From: Deltaproteobacteria bacterium | GTDB lineage: Bacteria; Desulfobacterota; Syntrophia; Syntrophales; Smithellaceae | DNA length: 6,428 nt | Direction: 5' to 3' | Assembly: GCA_017860985.1 (NCBI GenBank) | Contig: JAGFXG010000072.1 | Location: 1-6,428 of the forward strand | Part shown: positions 1 through 5,036 of the stretch, piece by piece | Layout of the letters: every line of letters starts with the position of its first letter | Numbering within the stretch: position 1 is the first letter of the stretch | The notes under the pieces: model-generated | What the model was told of the DNA's origin: nothing | Database searches by the model: none | Seen by the model: only the letters and a program-made list of their open reading frames with translations | Program-made: the position numbers and the translations under genes

Positions 1-625
1 TGGCTTCGGTGAGGAGTTGCTGCGGAATTTCCTCGATGCGAATATCTTCACCTTTGTCGCCGTCAAAATACATTGCTTTCATGGCCACCAGATCAACCAC
101 GCCCTGCAGGTCTGTTTCCAGCCCGATGGGAATCTGCATGGCAACGGCATTGTGACCCAGTTTGGAACGCAACTGTTCAATCACACGGAAAGGATTGGCG
201 CCGCTGCGGTCACATTTGTTGATAAACGCGATGCAGGGAACTTTGTAGCGCTTCATCTGATGATCAACGGTAATGGACTGCGACTGAACACCGCCGACTG
301 AACACAAAACCAGGATCGCACCGTCCAGAACGCGCAGGGATCGTTCCACTTCAATGGTAAAATCGACATGGCCGGGCGTATCAATGATATTAATTTCATG
401 TCCTTTCCACTCACAATAGGTAGCGGCAGAGGCGATTGTTATGCCTCTTTCTTTTTCCAGGTCCATGGAATCCATGGTCGCGCCCACACCATCTTTGCCT
501 TTTACGTCATGGATGGCGTGAATCCGTTTTGTGTAAAAAAGGATTCTTTCGCTGAGTGTGGTTTTACCGGAATCGATATGCGCACTGATTCCGATATTGC
601 GGATTTTCTGATCATCGAACTTCAT
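1..625 (-). CDS. fusA: Elongation factor G, spdEFG1/mtEFG1-like (5' part, runs off the left edge)
   Basis: This is the N-terminal 208 residues of a translational GTPase of the EF-G family, the cytoplasmic factor that drives tRNA-mRNA translocation on the ribosome. The G domain is intact: P-loop AHIDSGKTT at residues 15-23, switch I RGITI with Thr63, DTPGH at 82-86 with the catalytic His86, and the guanine-specificity motif NKCD at 136-139. The stretches [31 protein letters not shown] and the region around [19 protein letters not shown] resemble mitochondrial EFG1 and its bacterial counterpart spdEFG1 more than ordinary bacterial EF-G. In Borrelia the related pair splits the work, EF-G1 translocating and EF-G2 recycling ribosomes. 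ATG at 625-623 is the only good start: AGAGG lies 8 nt upstream, and an in-frame stop at 664-662 follows without another ATG. The remaining G domain and domains II-V lie outside the window. The family call is firm; the subfamily is from remembered similarity. Confidence 0.95.
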   Translation of the reverse strand, partial: MKFDDQKIRNIGISAHIDSGKTTLSERILFYTKRIHAIHDVKGKDGVGATMDSMDLEKERGITIASAATYCEWKGHEINIIDTPGHVDFTIEVERSLRVLDGAILVLCSVGGVQSQSITVDHQMKRYKVPCIAFINKCDRSGANPFRVIEQLRSKLGHNAVAMQIPIGLETDLQGVVDLVAMKAMYFDGDKGEDIRIEEIPQQLLTEA

Positions 626-633
626 TTCACTTT

Positions 634-638
634 CCTCT
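634..638 (-). promoter_or_regulatory. Shine-Dalgarno of the leftward EF-G gene
   Basis: Read on the - strand, AGAGG is followed by an 8-nt spacer and ATG at 625. It fixes the start of the EF-G gene, since no other start codon lies between it and the upstream in-frame stop. Confidence 0.75.
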
Positions 639-690
639 CTTAAATAAACTCCAGTCTTAATTTATCATGCTGCACCCCTACGTGAGGTGT

Positions 691-775
691 CTATTATCCC
701 TGCTCGCTTAGCTCGCGGGATAGTTCGACCATCGAGTTTCAGCGCACTTCGTTTCTGAAACCCGGGTCTAACTAT
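691..775. repeat. Nested imperfect inverted repeats, possibly a small palindromic element
   Basis: Three pairings can be read. ATAGTTCGACC (720-730) matches the reverse complement of GGTCTAACTAT (765-775) at 10 of 11 positions. Within it, GTTTCAG (736-742) pairs perfectly with CTGAAAC (755-761). CTATTATCCC (691-700) pairs with GGGATAG (717-723) if one base bulges, and the loop contains GCTCGC twice, spaced by TTA. The first and third pairings share bases 720-723, so they exclude each other. A further small stem, CACCCC (673-678) with GAGGTG (684-689), lies to the left. This could be a REP- or MITE-like dispersed repeat, or a structured 5' leader RNA of the leftward EF-G gene. No target-site duplication was evident. 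The structure is seen; its role is inferred. Confidence 0.5.
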
Positions 776-817
776 AAAAAAACCCCCGCATTTGGAAGAG
801 TCTCTGCCAGATGGGGG
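776..817 (-). terminator. Intrinsic (rho-independent) terminator, leftward
   Basis: Read on the - strand, CCCCCAT (817-811) pairs with the ATG-C-GGGGG side (791-783) with one bulged base. The loop region adds TGG/CCA pairing (809-807 with 795-793). The hairpin is followed at once by seven T residues (782-776). The + strand has no T-run after the hairpin, so it acts leftward only. No gene lies between it and the possible promoter at 857-883. It therefore ends a short RNA, works as an attenuator in front of the EF-G gene, or is a leftover of a lost gene. Confidence 0.8.
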
Positions 818-856
818 ATCCACCGTAATCGAGCCTTAGAAACAAGAATTTGACTA

Positions 857-883
857 CTTATATTTTTAGACTGTATTTGTCAA
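857..883 (-). promoter_or_regulatory. Possible leftward sigma70-type promoter
   Basis: Read on the - strand there is a perfect TTGACA (883-878) and TATAAG (862-857), separated by 15 nt, which is shorter than the ideal 17. Transcription would start near 850 and reach the intrinsic terminator after about 75 nt, before the EF-G gene. No better promoter was found between the terminator and the EF-G start, so this may be the EF-G promoter. The short spacer keeps confidence low. Confidence 0.4.
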
Positions 884-923
884 GTGATTGTTTTGATATG
901 CTTGAGCAGCAGAATACTGTGTG

Positions 924-952
924 TTGACCGAAGGCAATCCTGTCTATATAAT
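924..952 (+). promoter_or_regulatory. Strong sigma70-type promoter of the transglutaminase-ABC operon
   Basis: TTGACC (924-929) and a perfect TATAAT (947-952) are separated by exactly 17 nt. The predicted start lies near 958-960, giving an untranslated leader of about 38 nt before the ATG at 998. Near-consensus boxes at ideal spacing predict a strong basal promoter. The palindrome directly downstream suggests that it may be repressed under some condition. Confidence 0.75.
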
Positions 953-955
953 TAG

Positions 956-980
956 TAATATGGCAATTGCCCTGATATTA
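956..980. promoter_or_regulatory. Palindrome on the transcription start, candidate operator
   Basis: A perfect 10-bp palindrome GGCAATTGCC (962-971) is flanked by TAATAT on the left (956-961) and its reverse complement ATATTA on the right (975-980), offset by three bases. It begins 3 nt after the -10 box and covers the predicted start site, a typical place for a repressor site. In RNA it could instead form a short hairpin at the 5' end. No regulator gene is encoded in the window, so the binding protein is unknown. Confidence 0.45.
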
Positions 981-997
981 TAGAAAGATTATTTAAC

Positions 998-2464
998 ATG
1001 GCAAAAATTAAGTGGAACATGATCTGGGGGATTGGAATCACTTTAGTTTTTCTTGTCCTGCTGGCCGTTCGGCTGGATATTTTTAAGAATGAGCCCGCAA
1101 CAATCCCCTTAAGTCCGAAGACTGAAATTGCACGTCAGCCCGAATCCTGGATGAATATTTATCAAAACATGAAAAAAATCGGCGTCATCCGTCGAACATA
1201 TCATGCACTGGAAAATGGCCGCGTTCAGACGACGGAAAACGTCACCATGCAGATCAATACGATGGGCATTACCCAGGCGCTTAACTTATCCACAGAAACG
1301 GAACTTAATCCCGACATGACCTTTTCCTCATTTAATTTTCAACTCAACTCAAGTTTATTCCGTTTCAACGCCCGTGGATACATCAGCAAAGATAAACTCA
1401 TTTTATATGCCGGGCTTCCCCGCGCAGAAGAAAAAATCATTCTCCCGATCAGCGACGTTCCCCATATCAGCGGCAATATTTACGAAGCCGCATTCCGAAC
1501 AGGCCTTGAAAAAGATCAAACCTATGCGTTTAGCATATTTGATCCATCCACCCTGGGCTTCCGCAAAATATCAGTGACCCGCAACGCGGATGAAATAATT
1601 CCGATCATGGGAAAGCGCGTACTGACGCAAAAATTCTGCGCCGATTTTATGGGCGCTAAAAATTGTGCCTGGCTGGCCAAAGACGGTGAAGTATTAAAAG
1701 AATCGGGTATCCTCGGCCTATCCATGGAAAAGGTCAGCGCCGAACAGGCACGTGAAGAATTTGCCATGAATAACGCCGTTGATTTTACACAAGTTGCCTC
1801 AATACCGTCCAATCAAAACCTTGCTGACCCGGAAAGTTTAACCGAAATAACAATCAAAATCAGCAACATCAATCAATCTGGACTGATACTCAACGGTGGT
1901 CGTCAACGATTTCATCAGGATATTCTGACCATTTCGCGGGAATTCATTTCCACGGAGACTTCACCCGATACGAAAATGCCGCCCCTTTTCCATCAATTTC
2001 TGAATCCTTCGCCCATGGTACAAAGTGACCACCCGCAAATAAAAGCCGAGGCAGAGAAAATTGTCTCACCCGGGGATTCCCCTTCTGACAAAATGCGTAA
2101 AATCGTTGACTGGGTTTATAAAAATATACAGAAAAAGCCTGTGTTATCGGTTCCCAACGCATTGGAAGTTTTAAAAAACAGGACGGGCGACTGCAATGAA
2201 CATGCGGTTTTAACCGCCGCCCTGCTGCGCTCCGTCGGAGTGCCGGCCCAGATTGAAACAGGGCTGGTTTATCTCAATGGCCGTTTTTATTATCATGCCT
2301 GGAATCTTGCCTATGTTGGACAATGGGTGACCGCTGATGCTGTTTTCAACCAGATTCCTGCAGATGTGACACATATCCGCCTGGTGCGCGGTGAAGGCAG
2401 CCAGCAACTGGATTTGCTTGGCGTCATGGGTAAAATAAAACTGGAGGTTATATCAACAAGATAA
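998..2464 (+). CDS. Membrane-anchored transglutaminase-like domain protein
   Basis: This is a 488-residue protein with one N-terminal hydrophobic helix (about residues 8-24) and no clear cleavage site, so it is probably inner-membrane anchored with its bulk in the periplasm. Residues about 45-330 form a region of no recognised family. The C-terminal part (about 345-460) is a transglutaminase-like (TGc) fold with an intact Cys-His-Asp triad: Cys399 in RTGDCNEHA, His433 in YYHAWN and Asp447 in VTADAVFNQ. Bacterial members are mostly cysteine proteases, amidases or peptide-modifying enzymes rather than true cross-linkers, so the reaction is open. The start is ATG at 998 with a weak AGAAAG (982-987) upstream, behind a strong promoter. 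The stop TAA overlaps the ATPase ATG by one base (TAATG), so the gene is translationally coupled to the transporter genes. This suggests it processes something the transporter moves, or modifies the envelope alongside it (inference). Confidence 0.9.
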   Translation: MAKIKWNMIWGIGITLVFLVLLAVRLDIFKNEPATIPLSPKTEIARQPESWMNIYQNMKKIGVIRRTYHALENGRVQTTENVTMQINTMGITQALNLSTETELNPDMTFSSFNFQLNSSLFRFNARGYISKDKLILYAGLPRAEEKIILPISDVPHISGNIYEAAFRTGLEKDQTYAFSIFDPSTLGFRKISVTRNADEIIPIMGKRVLTQKFCADFMGAKNCAWLAKDGEVLKESGILGLSMEKVSAEQAREEFAMNNAVDFTQVASIPSNQNLADPESLTEITIKISNINQSGLILNGGRQRFHQDILTISREFISTETSPDTKMPPLFHQFLNPSPMVQSDHPQIKAEAEKIVSPGDSPSDKMRKIVDWVYKNIQKKPVLSVPNALEVLKNRTGDCNEHAVLTAALLRSVGVPAQIETGLVYLNGRFYYHAWNLAYVGQWVTADAVFNQIPADVTHIRLVRGEGSQQLDLLGVMGKIKLEVISTR

Positions 2465-3189
2465 TGATTGAACTCAAACAACTGACCAAGGATTATGGAA
2501 CGACGCTGGCTGTCGATAATTTGAGTTTACATGTAGCTGCCGGAGAAATTTATGGATTTATCGGGCCTAACGGCGCCGGAAAAACCACAACCATCCGCAT
2601 GATGGGCGGCATTATCGAACCGACAGCGGGACGTATCATGATTTCCGGTATCGACATCCACAAAGAACCTGTTGCCGCCAAAAAGATGATCGGTTTTGTA
2701 CCGGACAGACCGTTTCTGTATGAAAAACTGACCGGTATGGAGTTTCTTAAATTTGTTGGCGATTTATATAATGTCGACCTTCAGCATCTCTATCGAAAAT
2801 CGGAAGAGCTTTTAAAACAATTCTCTCTGTGGGACTGGGCGAATGAAATCATTGAAGCCTATTCTCACGGAATGAAACAAAGACTGATTATTGCGGCGGC
2901 GCTGCTCCATGATCCCAAAGTAATGGTCATTGACGAACCGATGGTCGGTCTGGATCCCGAAGCCGTCCGTATGGTCAGGGATATTCTCAAAGGATTGGCC
3001 GCACAAAATGTAACCGTCTTCGTTTCCACACACACCCTGAGCCTGGCCGAGGATCTGTGCGATAGAATCGGCGTTATCCATAAAGGAAATCTCATCGCTG
3101 AAGGCACGGTTGCCGAATTGAACCTGGCCGCTAAAACCGGCGAGGCCAGGCTGGAAGAAGTGTTTCTGACATTAGTAAGGGAAGTATAG
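2464..3189 (+). CDS. ABC transporter ATP-binding protein (ABC-2 exporter type)
   Basis: This 241-residue protein is a single nucleotide-binding domain, expected to dimerise at the cytoplasmic face and power the adjacent permease. Walker A is GPNGAGKTT (34-42, Lys40), the signature is SHGMKQR (134-140), Walker B is VMVIDEP (153-159, catalytic Glu158), the D-loop is GLDP (162-165) and the switch His is His190 in STHTLS. The Q-loop position carries Asp81 (VPDRPFLYEKLTG) rather than Gln. The signature and the sequence after the Q-loop fit drug, bacteriocin or Ecs-type ABC-2 ATPases rather than importers. The start ATG overlaps the upstream stop. GGAGG (2443-2447) lies 16 nt upstream, farther than usual, so termination-reinitiation coupling is likely. 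The substrate cannot be inferred. Confidence 0.95.
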   Translation: MIELKQLTKDYGTTLAVDNLSLHVAAGEIYGFIGPNGAGKTTTIRMMGGIIEPTAGRIMISGIDIHKEPVAAKKMIGFVPDRPFLYEKLTGMEFLKFVGDLYNVDLQHLYRKSEELLKQFSLWDWANEIIEAYSHGMKQRLIIAAALLHDPKVMVIDEPMVGLDPEAVRMVRDILKGLAAQNVTVFVSTHTLSLAEDLCDRIGVIHKGNLIAEGTVAELNLAAKTGEARLEEVFLTLVREV

Positions 3190-3193
3190 TCCC

Positions 3194-4879
3194 ATGAAAA
3201 ATACCGCTTGGACATTATTGACCCCCCGGCTGCTTTCCGCGAGGCCCGGCGTGCAAAACAGCCGCCGGTCACGGTTTTTCTTTTTTTTATTCATCGGCCT
3301 GATTTTCTGGACAGGGGCTTTCCTGATCTTTTACCGGGTATTGACCTATTTCCAGAGTGTACAGGATTTTGGCGATATCCTGGCCATCAAGCTTCTTTCT
3401 ATGATGATCGTTACCTTCTTCACCCTTCTGCTTTTCAGCAGTATCATCAACAGCCTGTCCCACCTGTATCTGAGCCGCGATTTATCTCTGCTTCATTCCC
3501 TGCCGGTTTCGATGGTTGATATTTTCAGATCAAGATGGCTTATCAGCGCCTTTGATTCGTCCTGGATGGTGGTTGCTTTCAGCTTTCCCGTTTTTTTATC
3601 CTACGGTCTGGTTTATCATGCCGGCATTTTTTATTATCTGATCACGCTTGCTGCTATTGTCTGCATGTGTCTGATCGCCTCAGGCCTGAGCAGCATGGTT
3701 GTTTTGCTGGGGGCCGCAATACTTCCCGCGGGCAAAATAAGAACCCTCTTTGTCATTCTGGGAGTTATGCTGGCGGTGCTGCTCGTCGTTGTTTTGAGAA
3801 TGATCCAACCGGAACAGCTCGTCAATCCGGATAGTTTTGCTTCAGTTGTGCTGTATTTGAATTCTATGCAGGCGCTCAGCCTGCCTTATCTGCCGACAAC
3901 CTGGATTACAGATACAGTTCGTTTTGCACTGAAAAGCGAATGGAGCGGTTCTGTATTGAACCTGTCACTCTCGGCCAGTTGTGTTTTGTTCCTTCTCTTC
4001 ATAAACGAAACAACTGCGGGTGCTATTTATTTCCGCGGTTTCTCGCGCGCTCAAACGACAGCCAAAAGGCTTTTCAAACCGGTTACATTCAGCGGCCACA
4101 GCTGGGAAGGCCTGTTCAATTTTCTTTCAAGACCGGCCAGGGCGTTCGCCGTCAAGGAGCTGCGATCGTTCTTCAGGGATTCCACTCAGTGGCCGCAGCT
4201 TTTTCTCATCTGCGCGCTGATCGTGATTTACCTGTATAATTTCTCCGTCCTGCCCCTTGATCGTTCACCGATCAAAACCGTCTATCTGCAAAATGTATTT
4301 TCTTTTTTGAATGTGGGACTTTCGGCCTTTGTCCTTTCGGCAATCGCCGCCCGATTTGTCTTTCCTGCAGTCAGCATGGAAGGTGAAGCCTTCTGGATTA
4401 TCCAATCGGCGCCTGTTTCGATGAAAACATTTCTCTGGATCAAGTTTTTTCTCTACTATCTGCCGCTGCTTTTTCTCACGGAAACGCTCATCATTGCATC
4501 GAATATTCTGTTGAAAGTTACACCGTTCATGATGTTTTTATCCGTCCTGACGATATTCTGCCTGGTTCCGGCAATCGTCGCGCTGGCTGTTGGACTGGGT
4601 GCGCGCTACCCTGATTTCAAATCCGAAAATCCTGCAATGTCAGCGACCAGCTTTGGGGGACTGCTTTTTATGCTCCTCAGTTTCGGACTGATCGCTTTCG
4701 TCATTATTCTTGAGGCGGGGCCGGTTTATAGAATCTTTATGGCCAAATTGCATGGCCAAGCCTTATCCCTGACACAAATCATCCGGTTAGTTCTATCCTT
4801 CTCTTTTGCTCTTTTTCTCTGCATATTTGCGGTATTTTACCCCATGAAACTGGGTGAAAAACATCTGCTCAAAAGATAA
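3194..4879 (+). CDS. ABC transporter permease, 12-helix ABC-2-like protein
   Basis: This 561-residue integral membrane protein has about 12 hydrophobic segments, near residues 28-50, 66-90, 122-141, 145-176, 183-203, 256-271, 335-352, 369-391, 413-440, 446-468, 487-506 and 526-549. The hydrophilic linker at about 280-330 splits it into two six-helix halves. Each half has a similar cytoplasmic motif after its second helix: SLPVSM at 102-107 and SAPVSM at 405-410, which points to internal duplication. The size, the SRDLSLLHSLPVS stretch and the late RYPDFKSENP motif (471-480) recall large fused ABC-2 permeases of the putative ABC_tran_2 (PF16949) type, from memory. A fused permease would need only itself and an ATPase dimer. 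It starts 4 nt after the ATPase stop with a modest AGGG about 12 nt upstream, so it is co-transcribed. Transporter subunit is near certain; the exact family is less so. Confidence 0.9.
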   Translation: MKNTAWTLLTPRLLSARPGVQNSRRSRFFFFLFIGLIFWTGAFLIFYRVLTYFQSVQDFGDILAIKLLSMMIVTFFTLLLFSSIINSLSHLYLSRDLSLLHSLPVSMVDIFRSRWLISAFDSSWMVVAFSFPVFLSYGLVYHAGIFYYLITLAAIVCMCLIASGLSSMVVLLGAAILPAGKIRTLFVILGVMLAVLLVVVLRMIQPEQLVNPDSFASVVLYLNSMQALSLPYLPTTWITDTVRFALKSEWSGSVLNLSLSASCVLFLLFINETTAGAIYFRGFSRAQTTAKRLFKPVTFSGHSWEGLFNFLSRPARAFAVKELRSFFRDSTQWPQLFLICALIVIYLYNFSVLPLDRSPIKTVYLQNVFSFLNVGLSAFVLSAIAARFVFPAVSMEGEAFWIIQSAPVSMKTFLWIKFFLYYLPLLFLTETLIIASNILLKVTPFMMFLSVLTIFCLVPAIVALAVGLGARYPDFKSENPAMSATSFGGLLFMLLSFGLIAFVIILEAGPVYRIFMAKLHGQALSLTQIIRLVLSFSFALFLCIFAVFYPMKLGEKHLLKR

Positions 4880-5036
4880 ATGCCCGCCAGCCTGTTTCTA
4901 AATCTCCGGAAATCGCCAGAAATGGAAAATTACCTTGATTTTCGCTGCCGGATAGGCTAAACATCCCCGCATTCTGTATGAACCTGTTTCAGCAGATCTT
5001 TTTGCTGATCTTGTTGAGATATCGAAAGGAGTTTTC
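4880..5036 (+). other. Gap between operon and EFG II gene, with a 26-codon open frame
   Basis: These 157 bases hold no clear intrinsic terminator, so transcripts from the operon may run into the EF-G gene. A 26-codon frame starts with the ATG at 4880, directly after the permease stop, and ends with TAA at 4958-4960. It lacks a good ribosome binding site and is probably chance. A weak promoter-like pair, TTGATT (4935-4940) and TAAACA (4958-4963) with 17-nt spacing, was seen, but the -10 box is poor. Confidence 0.4.
5025..5031 (+). promoter_or_regulatory. Strong Shine-Dalgarno of the EFG II gene
   Basis: AAAGGAG lies 5 nt before the ATG at 5037. It is the best ribosome binding site in the window and fixes the start of the EF-G gene. 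It suggests higher translation than for the preceding operon genes. Confidence 0.85.

Larger units (their letters stand above)
626..997. other. Divergent intergenic region, 372 bp
   Basis: No credible protein gene was found here on either strand. The region separates the leftward EF-G gene from the rightward transglutaminase-ABC operon. From left to right it holds the EF-G ribosome binding site, a small hairpin (673-689), two mutually exclusive inverted repeats (691-723 and 720-775), an intrinsic terminator on the - strand (776-817), a possible leftward promoter (857-883), a strong rightward promoter (924-952) and a palindrome over its predicted start (956-980). The part right of about 840 is AT-rich, as expected for divergent promoters. 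The part between 673 and 820 is GC-richer and dense in inverted repeats. Confidence 0.8.

Noticed and set aside
17..643. Two + strand open frames of 94 and 91 codons.
   Set aside because: They lie antisense to the EF-G G domain, whose - strand translation has all GTPase motifs. They are shadow frames.
665..823. A 52-codon frame on the - strand starting with GTG at 823.
   Set aside because: It runs straight through the intrinsic terminator and the inverted repeats, has no ribosome binding site, and its basic, Arg-rich product looks like translated structured RNA.
2865..3272. A 135-codon - strand open frame across the ATPase-permease junction.
   Set aside because: It overlaps two well-supported genes and shows no domain or ribosome binding site. 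It is a shadow of the ATPase coding frame.
4990..5011. Short hairpins (CAGCA/TGCTG and AGATC/GATCT) before the EFG II gene, considered as a terminator or leader structure.
   Set aside because: The stems are only 5 bp, AT-rich and overlapping, and have no T-run after the hairpin. They are within chance expectation.
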